DNA of 64,000 nt from Chroococcidiopsis sp. CCMEE 29 (GTDB lineage: Bacteria; Cyanobacteriota; Cyanobacteriia; Cyanobacteriales; Chroococcidiopsidaceae), in assembly GCF_023558375.1 (NCBI RefSeq), contig NZ_CP083761.1, positions 3,522,501-3,586,500 on the forward strand, given 5' to 3'. Made by a program: the position numbers and the translations under genes. The notes beneath the pieces are model-generated. The model saw only the letters and a list, made by a program, of their open reading frames with translations. It did no database searches and was not told the DNA's origin. Of this stretch, positions 45,770 through 54,077 are shown in pieces. Each line of letters begins with the position of its first letter. The stretch's first letter is position 1.

Positions 45770-47068
45770 ATGTGCCAACTACTGATCCAAGTGCCACGCG
45801 GACGCGGAAAAGACGTTCTCGATATTGCTAAGTCTCATCAGGGTTCAAACTTGGCACAGTTCGAGGCAACTGGAAGCGATCAACCGACAGACTTTGTAAT
45901 CGTTCATGTCTCCAATCGAAAAGTTGAAGATTTGTTGGCGGAGTTGGAGGGAATTCCAAATCTGCAAGTCACGTTAATTCCGCGTGGGGTGATGGTTTTA
46001 CAGCCCCCAGCTAATGAGGTAGCTCAGCAGTTCAAGAATGTGGAGGAGCGCAGCCCGATCGAGGTATTTCTCAGCGGCTTGCAAGCTGTTGGCTCTTGGA
46101 AAGGTTTTCTGGGGTATGCGGCGGCTGCAGGCTTTGTAGTTTGGATTGGCTTATTCACAAATACTAGCTATCTCCTAGTTGCTGCCATGCTGATTGCACC
46201 GTTTGCGGGTCCGGCAATGAACGTGGCGATCGCCACCGCACGTGGCGACAGGCAGTTACTTGGTCGGAGCCTTGGGCGCTACTTCTCAGCGCTGGCGGTG
46301 ACAATTTTGGTAGCTGGAATGCTCAGCTTGATCTTGCGGCAAGAAGTCGCCACAACTTCAATGATTAACAGTAGCCAGGTTTCGACAGTAGCGGTACTAC
46401 TTCCACTGGTAGCAGGTGCAGCGGGTGCTTTGAACCTGGTGCAATCAGAACGGAGTAGCTTGGTATCAGGAGCCGCTGCTGGAATGCTGGTTGCCGCTTC
46501 ACTGGCACCACCTGCTGGAGTTGTGGGCATGGCGAGTGCGATCGGTAGATGGGAGATGGTGATTCGCAGTCTGTTCCTGCTTTTACTGCAACTAGTAGGC
46601 ATCAATTTCTCAGCTGCGATCGTGTTTCGTGTCTACAATCTGTCTCCACAGGGAGCTCGTTATAAGCGCGGCAAGCAGTGGGTGTTTCCGTCTGCGCTGG
46701 CGGTGACAGCGATCGCCTTGGCAGGCTTGCTAACCTGGCAATTTTGGCACCATCCACAGTTGCAGCGCCCCAGCCGTGCCCAACACGCCAATGCTGAAAT
46801 CCAAGAAGTAGTGGACAAAAGCGGTCTGGTAGAACTGGTTGAGGCAAACGTTCGCTTTACAGGTCCTAATATTGAGGGGCAAAACACACTGCTTGGTGTA
46901 GTCTACGTCCAGCGTCGAGCTGGAGTTACTGAGTCCTCTGAGCAGATCCGCGATCGCATCACTCGTGCAATTCAAACCCGCTTACTCGAACAGGGATTTA
47001 ACGTTACACCACTAATTGATGTCAATGTGCTCGAAGCACCAAAACAGAAAGTAAGCAACCTGGTCTGA
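45770..47068 (+). CDS. DUF389 integral membrane protein
   Basis: The 432-aa protein has an about 100-residue N-terminal soluble domain (MCQLLIQVPRGRGKDVLDIA) and then six to seven membrane segments with the DUF389 hallmark LLVAAMLIAPFAGPAMNVAI. A C-terminal extension reads HANAEIQEVVDKSGLVELVE. Transport or sensing function is unknown in this family. It follows the MscS gene after 76 bp of C-rich repeat DNA (CTGCTCCCCCTGCTCC). Confidence 0.85.
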   Translation: MCQLLIQVPRGRGKDVLDIAKSHQGSNLAQFEATGSDQPTDFVIVHVSNRKVEDLLAELEGIPNLQVTLIPRGVMVLQPPANEVAQQFKNVEERSPIEVFLSGLQAVGSWKGFLGYAAAAGFVVWIGLFTNTSYLLVAAMLIAPFAGPAMNVAIATARGDRQLLGRSLGRYFSALAVTILVAGMLSLILRQEVATTSMINSSQVSTVAVLLPLVAGAAGALNLVQSERSSLVSGAAAGMLVAASLAPPAGVVGMASAIGRWEMVIRSLFLLLLQLVGINFSAAIVFRVYNLSPQGARYKRGKQWVFPSALAVTAIALAGLLTWQFWHHPQLQRPSRAQHANAEIQEVVDKSGLVELVEANVRFTGPNIEGQNTLLGVVYVQRRAGVTESSEQIRDRITRAIQTRLLEQGFNVTPLIDVNVLEAPKQKVSNLV

Positions 47069-47410
47069 AGACACGGAATTTTAGCCCAGAGCGAACGCAC
47101 CGAACAACGATTATTTGTCCTTGCAACTGGCACGTTATCCCCAGACTTTCAGGTTGGTAGTGTTCCAGCAATTCTCACGTTTAGCTACCTCCAAAATCTG
47201 ATTGCAAGCATCAGTAAATCCTTCTAACGTGCGGTCAATTTCGCCGCCCAAGTTAGAGGAGACTATTAAGCTTATATTTTACAGATATGGATTAAGTCAG
47301 TATATATTATAACTCATCCATGCACAAATTGGATGCTGAATAAATTCAGCGAACCAATTTTCCTTTGCGACCTAAAGGTGCGTAGTTGCTAAACTCTCGG
47401 AGGTTGTTAG
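47069..47410. other. Interval with transposase remnant
   Basis: Except for the TnpB fragment at 47135-47260, no coding signal is seen. AACTCTCGGAGGTTGTTAG immediately before 47411 supplies the ribosome binding site of the DUF423 gene. Confidence 0.4.
47135..47260 (-). pseudogene. TnpB (IS200/IS605-type) N-terminal fragment
   Basis: The minus strand reads GGEIDRTLEGFTDACNQILE and VAKRENCWNTTNL, then stops at 47135. That resembles the N-terminal helical region of cyanobacterial IS1341-type TnpB proteins (ADACNQILEVAKRENCWNTT). No RuvC part is present, so this is a decayed remnant. Confidence 0.6.
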
Positions 47411-47788
47411 ATGAGTCAAGTTTTCCTAGCGATCGCGGCTATTTTTGGCGGTTTATCTGTTGCTGCCGGTGCCTTTGCTTCCCATGCTTTAAGAGAGAAA
47501 TTAAGTGAGCGGGCTGGAGAAATTTTTGAAACTGCTGCCCGTTATCAGATGTATCATGCTTTGGCGCTTTTATTAGTAGCTTTGCTGATAAGCCGCAACG
47601 AATTTTTTCGACCTAGCCTGATAGTATCTGGATGGGCTTTTATCATTGGTACAGTGATATTTTCAGGCAGTCTTTACATCTTAAGTTTGACTGACATTAA
47701 AGTGCTAGGAGCAATTACACCCTTGGGAGGAGCTGCTTTTATTACTGGTTGGCTCGCTTTAGCGATCGCAGCTTTTAGCTTCAAATAG
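47411..47788 (+). CDS. DUF423 small membrane protein
   Basis: The 125-aa protein has four hydrophobic segments and the DUF423 pattern: IFGGLSVAAGAFASHALREK, ETAARYQMYHALALLLVALL, FSGSLYILSLT and ITPLGGAAFITGWLALAIAA. A CGGAGG motif precedes the start. The family is widespread with no established function. It is monocistronic. Confidence 0.9.
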   Translation: MSQVFLAIAAIFGGLSVAAGAFASHALREKLSERAGEIFETAARYQMYHALALLLVALLISRNEFFRPSLIVSGWAFIIGTVIFSGSLYILSLTDIKVLGAITPLGGAAFITGWLALAIAAFSFK

Positions 47789-48088
47789 AACAATTTTATA
47801 AATACAATTCAACCCCTTATTTTGGTATTGCTAAGCTATTAAAAACTTATTTTCTCTCAGTGAAAATTCTCTAATTCAGCCCAACTGTAAAGTTTTAAAG
47901 TATAATTTCTCACCTTTTTTATATGAAATTAGTACTGCCTTCATCTGTCTGAAGTAGTGGTCGTTATATCTATCTTCAGCAGGTTTAAGTTTTATGTAGC
48001 GACTTATTAAATGCTTGAATAGAGGCAAAACAAATTCGCCTCACTAGAGCAGTTTCTTGCTCCGCAATTGATGTAATCGGAGATTCAA
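47789..48088. other. Gene-free interval upstream of HCP
   Basis: 300 bp AT-rich with no supported gene. It should hold the HCP promoter. Nothing else recognised. Confidence 0.4.
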
Positions 48089-48547
48089 ATGACATTCGCT
48101 ACTGATGATAGGACAAAGCAATCCTTAGAACAATTTCAGCGCTTTGATGTAGATACTAAACTTGGCTTGCTGTGGTTTGGTTATCTTGATATCAAAGAAC
48201 AGCTTACTCCAACCAACCAAACTTCTGCACAAGAAACCGCCGCAGTTTTCTTTGATCAAATCCAGGCAATGCCCCAAGAGCAACAGTTGCAAGCACAACG
48301 CGACATAATTTCAGGCGCAGATAATGATATTAGCCACTCCTATCGCTCTTTAAGTTCCAGCGGTAAGTTGGATCTGTGGTTGCGGCTAGCGCAAGGAATG
48401 GAAGATGGTAGGGTCATTCCAGTGCCACAAGACTATCAACCACCCGCTGAAACCAATGATTTTGTAAATCAAATCAAGCAACTAGACTTTGAGCAGCGGA
48501 TTAACTTCATGCGTAGTGCCGTGATCGAGATGGGTGCTAAATCCTAG
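48089..48547 (+). CDS. Helical carotenoid protein (OCP N-terminal domain homologue)
   Basis: The 152-aa protein is the N-terminal carotenoid-binding domain of the orange carotenoid protein without the regulatory C-terminal domain. Landmarks are LGLLWFGYLDIKEQLTP, with the Trp/Tyr that line the carotenoid tunnel in OCP, DNDISHSYRSLSSSGKLDLW with the second conserved Trp, and LDFEQRINFMRSAVIEMG. HCPs bind ketocarotenoids and quench singlet oxygen or phycobilisome excitation depending on clade; the clade cannot be told here. A ketolase (crtO) is encoded 13 kb upstream. Confidence 0.92.
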   Translation: MTFATDDRTKQSLEQFQRFDVDTKLGLLWFGYLDIKEQLTPTNQTSAQETAAVFFDQIQAMPQEQQLQAQRDIISGADNDISHSYRSLSSSGKLDLWLRLAQGMEDGRVIPVPQDYQPPAETNDFVNQIKQLDFEQRINFMRSAVIEMGAKS

Positions 48548-48603
48548 TAAAGGTATTGCTTACTAAATTACTGGCAACACTGACAGCTGCTTAAAAAGTT
48601 GAG

Positions 48604-48746
48604 TCAAAGACGGGGAGATTTTTTCTTACCGTCTTTTGGCGTAAATAGAGCAATATCCTCCACTTCGGCACCTTCAAGACTGATATCGGTAAAGCGACTG
48701 GGTAAACCAAATACAATAGGCAGTATTGTTGCTGCTCCGTTTAATA
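48604..48746 (-). pseudogene. Possible remnant frame downstream of HCP
   Basis: A minus-strand frame reads LLNGAATILPIVFGLPSRFT, then DISLEGAEVEDIALFTPKDG and ends KKKSPRL. It has protein-like composition, but no start codon outside the egtC overlap. It may be the 3' end of a gene truncated when the ergothioneine operon was placed here, or chance. I do not recognise it. Confidence 0.25.
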
Positions 48747-49535
48747 ATGTGCCGTTTGCTTGGCTATCTCGGTCCACCGATTCTTCTGGACTATTTGTTA
48801 TCCAAACCAGAACACTCACTGATTGTCCAGAGTTATCAACCCCAGGAGATGAGATCTGGGCTACTCAATGCTGATGGCTTTGGCTTTGGCTGGTACCATC
48901 CTCAGCGGGATACTGACCCTTTCACCTACAAAAACATCATCCCGATCTGGAATGACATTAACCTGTCTAGCTTGGGGCGGTATGTTGAGTCAGGATGTGT
49001 GCTGGGGTATGTCCGTAGCGCTACACTAGGTCAGGCAGTCGATTTTAGTAACTCTCAGCCCTTTGAACACCAACGGTTGTTATGCCTTCACAATGGTCTA
49101 ATTGAAAATTTCCGGCAAACACTCTATCGACCGATTCGCGATCGCCTGAATGAAGACGCTTACCTATCCATTAAAGGCAGTACTGATTCTGAACACTTTT
49201 TTGCCCTGATAATCAATGAGTTGCAAGCAAACCCAGTGGCTACGCTAGAACAGGCTTTGCAAAATGCATTGTTAACCCTAGATCAGCTGGCGAAATCCCA
49301 TCAACTCAAAGCCTCTGCCAACATGCTTCTGAGCGACGGACATCGCCTGATCGCCTCTCGTTTTGCCAGCAATACACTGGCTCCCTCTCTCTATTGGATA
49401 CGGGACGATCCAGGCTTCCCAGAAGCAGTCATTATTGCTTCAGAACCTTTGTTTGAAGGCAATTGGCACCCTTTCCCTGAACAGAGCATTCTTAGTGTGG
49501 GAGAAGACCTTGAAATCCAGATCCATCAACTTTGA
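48747..49535 (+). CDS. egtC: Ergothioneine biosynthesis glutamine amidotransferase EgtC
   Basis: EgtC removes glutamate from gamma-glutamyl-hercynylcysteine sulfoxide. The start must be ATG 48747, giving MCRLLGYLG with Cys2 as the Ntn nucleophile; the frame's earlier ATG at 48726 would hide it. The class II amidotransferase pattern continues with NADGFGFGWY, LGYVRSATLG, LLCLHNGLIENF and STDSEHFFALI. At 262 aa it is family-sized. It overlaps or abuts egtB and leads the operon egtC-egtB-egtD. Its presence suggests that EgtB uses gamma-glutamylcysteine. Confidence 0.92.
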   Translation: MCRLLGYLGPPILLDYLLSKPEHSLIVQSYQPQEMRSGLLNADGFGFGWYHPQRDTDPFTYKNIIPIWNDINLSSLGRYVESGCVLGYVRSATLGQAVDFSNSQPFEHQRLLCLHNGLIENFRQTLYRPIRDRLNEDAYLSIKGSTDSEHFFALIINELQANPVATLEQALQNALLTLDQLAKSHQLKASANMLLSDGHRLIASRFASNTLAPSLYWIRDDPGFPEAVIIASEPLFEGNWHPFPEQSILSVGEDLEIQIHQL

Positions 49536-50895
49536 ACCAACGAACTGTCAAGATGCAACAAAGTCCGTCTCTGCAAATTCCCTCGATAAGCGACGGCAGC
49601 AGCTAAAGCAGTGGCTACACGAGTGCCGTCTGGCAACTCTAGGGTTGTTTAAGAAAGTGGATGATGCCACATTCTGTCGTCAGGCGCATCCCGAATTTAG
49701 CCCAATTGGTTGGCATCTGGGACATATTGCATATACCGAATCCCTGTGGTTACTAGAACGTGGCGCAGGAATACCGCCGCTGTTTCCCGAATACCATCGC
49801 TTGTTTGTTGCCGATGGTTTACCTAAAACAGAGCGCGCCAAGTTACCCCCACAGGGAGAGGTTCGTCACTACTTGGAAAAAGTTAGAGAGCAAGTTTTGT
49901 ACTGCTTAGAAACAGTTGATTTAAACCGACACGAACGCCTCTGGCGGTGGTTAATTCAGCATGAAAGTCAGCACAGCGAAACGATCGCTTTCGTGCTGCA
50001 ATTACAAAGAAGGGGTCAGGGATCAGGGGTCAGGGGTCAGGGAGAGCAGGGAAGGCAGGGGGAGCAGGGGGAGCAGGGGAAGCAAGAGTGTAATCCAAAA
50101 TCCAAAATCCAAAATCCAAAATCCCCTCGCCCCTCGCCCCTCGCCCCTCCCCTTAGTGAGATGCTTGAAGTCCCAGCTGGGTATTTTGAGCAGGGGAATG
50201 ACTCGATTGATGCCCTAGATAACGAGCGCCCAGTTCATCAGGTGTACCTGGAAACTTACTGGATTGACCGTTGCCCTGTTACTTGTGGGCAGTATCGGGC
50301 TTTTATAGAGGCAGGAGGCTACCAAAATCCCAGATGGTGGTCAGATGCTGGGTGGAGATGGTGTCAGGACCAAAGGATTACACAACCACTTTATTGGTTA
50401 GACGACTCTCGTTGGGATAATCACCCCGTCTGTGGTGTTAGTTGGTATGAAGCAGAAGCTTATGCCCGATTTGTCGGTAAAAGGCTGCCTACAGAAGCAG
50501 AATGGGAAAAAGCTGCCAGTTGGGATGCTGCCTCTGAGCGTCGCCGCACCTATCCTTGGGGAGAAGTAGCACCAGACACTCATAAGTGTAATCACAACAC
50601 CATAGTTGGGCAGACAACGCCAGTAACCACATATCCAGCAGGTCAGAGTGGTTATGGTTGCTACGATCTGCTGGGCAATGTCTGGGAATGGACTGCTTCG
50701 GTGTTCCAGGGATATGAGGGTTTTATGCCTTACCCTTATGCAGGTTATTCCAAGGTTTATTTTGATGGGCAACACCAGGTACTAAAAGGGGGTAGTTGGG
50801 CAACTCATCCTTGGGCGCTACGCTCTAGTTTTCGTAACTGGTATCATCCCGGCGTGCGTCAGATTCTAGCAGGGTTTCGCTGTGCTAGTTACTAG
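49510..50895 (+). CDS. egtB: Hercynine oxygenase/sulfoxide synthase EgtB, with repeat-derived linker insertion
   Basis: EgtB is a non-haem iron enzyme joining hercynine to a thiol with O2. The N-terminal DinB-like domain has GWHLGHIAYTES and the iron motif HESQHSE (HxxxHxE). The C-terminal FGE-sulfatase-like domain has EVPAGYFEQGND, KRLPTEAEWEKAA, YDLLGNVWEWTAS and GGSWATHPWALRSSF, ending GFRCASY. No ATG sits near the expected start, and TTG 49510, overlapping egtC by 26 bp, is the best choice (ATG 49363 would overlap by 173 bp). Residues about 168-213, between the domains, are encoded by G-rich and AATCCAAA-type repeats that otherwise occur between genes. Confidence 0.92.
   Translation: MKSRSINFEPTNCQDATKSVSANSLDKRRQQLKQWLHECRLATLGLFKKVDDATFCRQAHPEFSPIGWHLGHIAYTESLWLLERGAGIPPLFPEYHRLFVADGLPKTERAKLPPQGEVRHYLEKVREQVLYCLETVDLNRHERLWRWLIQHESQHSETIAFVLQLQRRGQGSGVRGQGEQGRQGEQGEQGKQECNPKSKIQNPKSPRPSPLAPPLSEMLEVPAGYFEQGNDSIDALDNERPVHQVYLETYWIDRCPVTCGQYRAFIEAGGYQNPRWWSDAGWRWCQDQRITQPLYWLDDSRWDNHPVCGVSWYEAEAYARFVGKRLPTEAEWEKAASWDAASERRRTYPWGEVAPDTHKCNHNTIVGQTTPVTTYPAGQSGYGCYDLLGNVWEWTASVFQGYEGFMPYPYAGYSKVYFDGQHQVLKGGSWATHPWALRSSFRNWYHPGVRQILAGFRCASY
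50013..50155. repeat. Intergenic-type repeats inside egtB
   Basis: A run of GGGGTCAGG and GCAGGGGGA units (50013-50090) is followed by about four AATCCAAAATCC units (50093-50125) and CTCGCCC triplets (50125-50153). The same units occur between genes at 25740, 31373, 45720, 50895 and 16435. The frame is preserved through all of them. Confidence 0.8.
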
Positions 50896-51246
50896 GGGTC
50901 AGGGATTCAGTAGGGGCGGGTTTAACCAGAATATCGACGGTATGTCAGATCTACATAAAAACCCGCCCGTACAGGGTTCAGGATAACGGAAGCAGAGGAA
51001 CAAAAAGAAATCCCAAACCCAAAATAGTATAAGCAGCCAATTTAGTAGGAAAATTCGGAGAGAACAAGCAGCAGCTGGAAACATCTAGCTCAAGCATGTT
51101 TTTATGCTTTATAACTTTGTGTTTTACTAACTGACGGTTCTAGCCAGCAATTTGTGGTGAGCGAGCGCCTGCTGCAATATACTGCACAATGCGATCGCAT
51201 TTCCCTTTGGACTCGCAAATTCTCGCGCCAAGCAAACGGAGGTTGA
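50896..51246. other. Gene-free interval between egtB and egtD
   Basis: 351 bp without a supported gene. It carries G-rich repeat (AGGGGTCAGGGATTCAG), the hairpin element at 50914-50968, and AAACGGAGGTTGA as strong ribosome binding site for egtD. egtD may have its own promoter. Confidence 0.5.
50914..50968. repeat. Dispersed inverted-repeat element (same arms as in purH)
   Basis: GGGGCGGGTTT and AAAACCCGCCC pair around a 33-nt loop. The arms match those of the element inside purH (18181-18244). Being 19 bp after the egtB stop, it could also act as a terminator, though no T-run follows. Confidence 0.65.
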
Positions 51247-52287
51247 ATGTCTATATCTAAGGCTGCAAGCGGTAAGATTTCTGCCCAGTCTCCAATCGAG
51301 CAACGCTTGCAGATAGAACACCTACTCAGCCCAGCGGCACTATCATCAAATCAAATCATCGACGGTAGCGATGTAGTTAAGGGATTAACTCAAACCTCTA
51401 AATCTCTCCCCGCTCGTTTCTTCTATGATGACCTTGGTTCTGAGTTGTTTGAGCAAATCTGCGAGCTACCAGAGTATTACTTGACGCGGACAGAAACAGC
51501 GATTTTACAGAACTATGCTTTTGAAATTGCTCAGATGACTGGTTCTTGTGAACTGGTAGAACTAGGCAGCGGTAGCTCAACCAAAACTCGCATTCTGCTG
51601 GATGCCTACAACCAGCTAGGCTATCCACTGCACTATTTGCCAATTGACGTTAGTGCAGGCATTTTAGAAAGCAGTGCAAAGCAGCTAATGGCGGATTATC
51701 CCTCTCTGCAAGTTCACGCTCTTGTAAGTACTTACGAACTAGCACTAGAGCAACTAATACCGACTCAGTTGCCTAGCCGGATGATTTGTTTTATTGGTAG
51801 CACATTGGGCAATCTCATGCCCCAAGAGTGTGACGTTTTCTTTTCCCAGATTACAAACGCCCTTCATCTAGGCGAGTATTTCTTATTAGGAGTAGACCTG
51901 CAAAAAGCCAAGCATTTATTGGAGGCAGCTTATAACGATCGCCAGGGAGTCACAGCTGCATTTAACCTAAACATGCTGGAACATTTGAACTGGCGCTTTG
52001 AGGGCAATTTTGACACCCAGCTGTTTGAACATTGGGCGTTCTATAACGAAACTCGGCATCAAATTGAAATGCATTTGCGGAGTTTGCGATCGCAAAGTAT
52101 CCAGTTACGTGCTTTAGATTTGACAGTTGAGTTTGAAGCTGGCGAGACAATCCTGACTGAAATTTCCCGCAAGTTTGACCTCAAAACACTACAGCAAGAA
52201 CTATCACAGCATAGTTTAGTACCCCTCAAAACCTGGACAGATCCAAAGCAGTGGTTTGGGTTGTTACTCTGTCAGCTGCAACCTTAG
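51247..52287 (+). CDS. egtD: L-histidine N-alpha-methyltransferase EgtD
   Basis: EgtD trimethylates histidine to hercynine with three SAM molecules, the first ergothioneine step. The 346-aa protein has PARFFYDDLGSELFEQICEL, PEYYLTRTETAIL, the SAM motif ELVELGSGSSTKTRILLDA, LPIDVSAGIL, and FIGSTLGNL with the Asn used for substrate contact. The C-terminus has SRKFDLKTLQQEL and WTDPKQWFGLLL. The length is normal. It is the third gene of the ergothioneine locus and is preceded by a strong AACGGAGG. Confidence 0.95.
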   Translation: MSISKAASGKISAQSPIEQRLQIEHLLSPAALSSNQIIDGSDVVKGLTQTSKSLPARFFYDDLGSELFEQICELPEYYLTRTETAILQNYAFEIAQMTGSCELVELGSGSSTKTRILLDAYNQLGYPLHYLPIDVSAGILESSAKQLMADYPSLQVHALVSTYELALEQLIPTQLPSRMICFIGSTLGNLMPQECDVFFSQITNALHLGEYFLLGVDLQKAKHLLEAAYNDRQGVTAAFNLNMLEHLNWRFEGNFDTQLFEHWAFYNETRHQIEMHLRSLRSQSIQLRALDLTVEFEAGETILTEISRKFDLKTLQQELSQHSLVPLKTWTDPKQWFGLLLCQLQP

Positions 52288-52290
52288 CCA

Positions 52291-52315
52291 AACCAAAAGC
52301 GATCGCCTTTTGGTT
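52291..52315. terminator. Hairpin with embedded HIP1 site after egtD
   Basis: AACCAAAAG and CTTTTGGTT pair with CGATCGC as loop, 4 bp after the egtD stop. There is no strong T-run, so termination efficiency is uncertain. Confidence 0.4.
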
Positions 52316-52372
52316 ACTAAAAAAGCGATCGCTCTCCTGGCAATAGAAAATGTATACCCCTATCGTTGCTTT

Positions 52373-52807
52373 CTATTCACTCACGACAGAAGCACTGATT
52401 TGAGCTTCTTGCCACAGCTTTAACAAAAAGAACTCACTAGAGTGGGATAAAACAGCAACAAACACACCTTCTGCCCTCTCTAAGTCTGATGCTAGCCAAG
52501 TTCCCTTGAGGATCACTTCGACATACTCCGCATCACAGGCAGAAAGAGCAATTATATCTGTTCCTTGTTGCTGCACCTCTGCTTCCAGTAAATCTAGCCC
52601 TAACAAATTCGCAGGCAACAAAAATGAAGCAGTGCTGGGTTCTACACAAATGCACTCGCCCACCCGGAGTGCCAAAATCACTCGCATTGCTATCCACTCT
52701 TCTAGGGATTTCGCCAGCAACTCTAAGTGGAAGCCAGTTTCGATGTAAGTCAGTTTCAGCATTTCCCGGATGTATCCTCCTATTCCAGGTACAATTGCTG
52801 TTCGCAT
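52373..52807 (-). CDS. Hypothetical protein, second gene of a coupled pair
   Basis: The 144-aa protein starts at an ATG overlapping the previous gene's stop (TGATG); MLKLTYIETGFHLE at 52762 is an alternative start. It contains LEEWIAMRVILALRVGECIC, ACDAEYVEVILKGTWLASDL and SSEFFLLKLWQEAQ. It looks like a globular cyanobacterial protein; I do not recognise a family and see no motif pointing to function. Translational coupling suggests it works with the upstream product. Confidence 0.6.
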   Translation of the reverse strand: MRTAIVPGIGGYIREMLKLTYIETGFHLELLAKSLEEWIAMRVILALRVGECICVEPSTASFLLPANLLGLDLLEAEVQQQGTDIIALSACDAEYVEVILKGTWLASDLERAEGVFVAVLSHSSEFFLLKLWQEAQISASVVSE

Positions 52808-53049
52808 CAGAATTTCTCAGCAGTAGCGGCTAGATGCACTGGCACTTGTAGTTTAGTCCATAGAGGCATAGAAGCTTCTATAGAAGTGCTTTCAGCTACA
52901 CTTCGTCTATAAACTAAACATTTAGTTTCATCGGTAAAATCCAGAGGTTCAGTGCTAGTAACTACCAGGGCATTTGCGCAGCTTCTCCAGAGATTTGCTC
53001 GCTTCACATTGCCCCAACTAATCGGCAGGCTATTTCTAGAAAACATCAT
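52807..53049 (-). CDS. Small hypothetical protein, first gene of a coupled pair
   Basis: From ATG 53049 (or 53046) it encodes about 80 aa, containing NLWRSCANALVVTSTEPLDF and YRRSVAESTSIEASMPLW. The terminator hairpin just upstream (53060-53096) separates it from the next gene, so the reading frame starting at 53136 is not the real start. The 1-bp stop-start overlap with the next gene supports coding. Function unknown. Confidence 0.45.
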   Translation of the reverse strand: MMFSRNSLPISWGNVKRANLWRSCANALVVTSTEPLDFTDETKCLVYRRSVAESTSIEASMPLWTKLQVPVHLAATAEKF

Positions 53050-53059
53050 TCTTATACAA

Positions 53060-53096
53060 AAACCCCCGCTTATTCTTGTTAAAGCGGGGGCTGGGA
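53060..53096 (-). terminator. Rho-independent terminator
   Basis: On the minus strand AGCCCCCGCTT and AAGCGGGGGTTTTTG form a strong GC stem followed by TTTTT. It lies 24 bp after the stop of the upstream minus-strand gene (53120). Confidence 0.85.
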
Positions 53097-53119
53097 AATG
53101 ACTTTTAAGTCTTCTAGTC

Positions 53120-53380
53120 CTATATTGGTATGGCATTTATCAGCCTATACCTCCCGCTTTGTTTGGTTGAACGTAGTACTGCAATCAACAGCCAATTTCT
53201 GGTAAAGCCAAAATCATAGTTAATTTCTGTCGCTTGTCCGTTATTCAGGCGATCTATCAAATCATCGCTGCCTATAAATAAACACTCCATCGCCGTACCT
53301 ACTGGTTCCCAACCGCAAAGGCAGTTGGCAGAACACAGTGGATTAGAGATTGAGCCTAGACGTTTCACAAAAATTTTCAC
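53120..53380 (-). CDS. Small hypothetical protein
   Basis: The 86-aa protein begins MKIFVKRLGSISNPLCSANC and contains CGWEPVGTAMECLFIGSDDL and FTRNWLLIAVLRSTKQSG. Two or three Cys near the N-terminus may bind metal, which is a guess. A strong terminator follows, which supports a real transcript. No family recognised. Confidence 0.55.
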   Translation of the reverse strand: MKIFVKRLGSISNPLCSANCLCGWEPVGTAMECLFIGSDDLIDRLNNGQATEINYDFGFTRNWLLIAVLRSTKQSGRYRLINAIPI

Positions 53381-53463
53381 CTATGCAAGCAGCGACTTGA
53401 ACATTACTTTAAACATACTACACTTGTATTACTAACCTGTCCAGATATTTAAGGAGAAAAACA

Positions 53464-53799
53464 ATGCATACATTGACTCGCACGACAACCACAGAAATGG
53501 AAGTTACTAGCATCCGACTAGAGCGGGAGCTGAAAGATAGACTCAAGGAATTGTCTGGTAATCAAGGATATCAAGCCCTAATCCGAGATATCCTGTGGAA
53601 CTATGTGCAGCAAAAATCCGGCGACTACAGACCCCAATTTTCGCGTGCTGATATTCGAGCGAGTATTGCCGCTACAGCCCAGAAAGAAGAACGTTGTGTA
53701 CTTACCGGGCAATTAATCCGACCGCAAGAATCCATGTTTTTAGGACTCACTCCCAGCGGAGATTTGGTTCCCTTGAGTGTCGAGAGTTTAGCAAGCTGA
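53464..53799 (+). CDS. Ribbon-helix-helix-like small protein
   Basis: The 111-aa protein has an N-terminal beta-alpha-alpha pattern (VTSIRLERELKDRLKELSGN, GYQALIRDILWNYVQQ) like CopG/Arc DNA-binding proteins. The C-terminal half reads EERCVLTGQLIRPQESMFLG and LTPSGDLVPLSVESL. AAGGAGAAAAACA precedes the ATG. It may be a transcription factor or the antitoxin of an unseen partner; no toxin is adjacent. Confidence 0.7.
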   Translation: MHTLTRTTTTEMEVTSIRLERELKDRLKELSGNQGYQALIRDILWNYVQQKSGDYRPQFSRADIRASIAATAQKEERCVLTGQLIRPQESMFLGLTPSGDLVPLSVESLAS

Positions 53800-54077
53800 T
53801 CGACAGAGCAGGGGGAGAGTGTACATGTAGACAGCCTGTGTCAAATAATCTGCCCTCCCCTGCCTTGAATATGGGTAAGTATAGGAATCGCAAGTCCACA
53901 CAATCAGCGAAATTACCGATTCTCAGCCCCTAGAGGCAAGATAATCTAGAGCAAAAGGATATTAAATAATTTCGAGCTGGAAATCAACCTCGATTTTGAG
54001 ATTTAATGCCTACTTGGTCAAGAATCGGCTAATCTGGGCATCCTAAATAGGAATGGGTAACAAATAGATGAGGAAGC

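Noticed and set aside
50013-50155. Reading the egtB repeat tract as a gene boundary between two separate genes
   Set aside because: The frame is open throughout and both EgtB domains are needed in one chain in known EgtB enzymes, so an inserted linker is the simpler explanation.
52807-53136. Longer start (53136) for the small coupled gene
   Set aside because: It would include a strong rho-independent terminator in the coding part; the internal ATG at 53049 is more credible.
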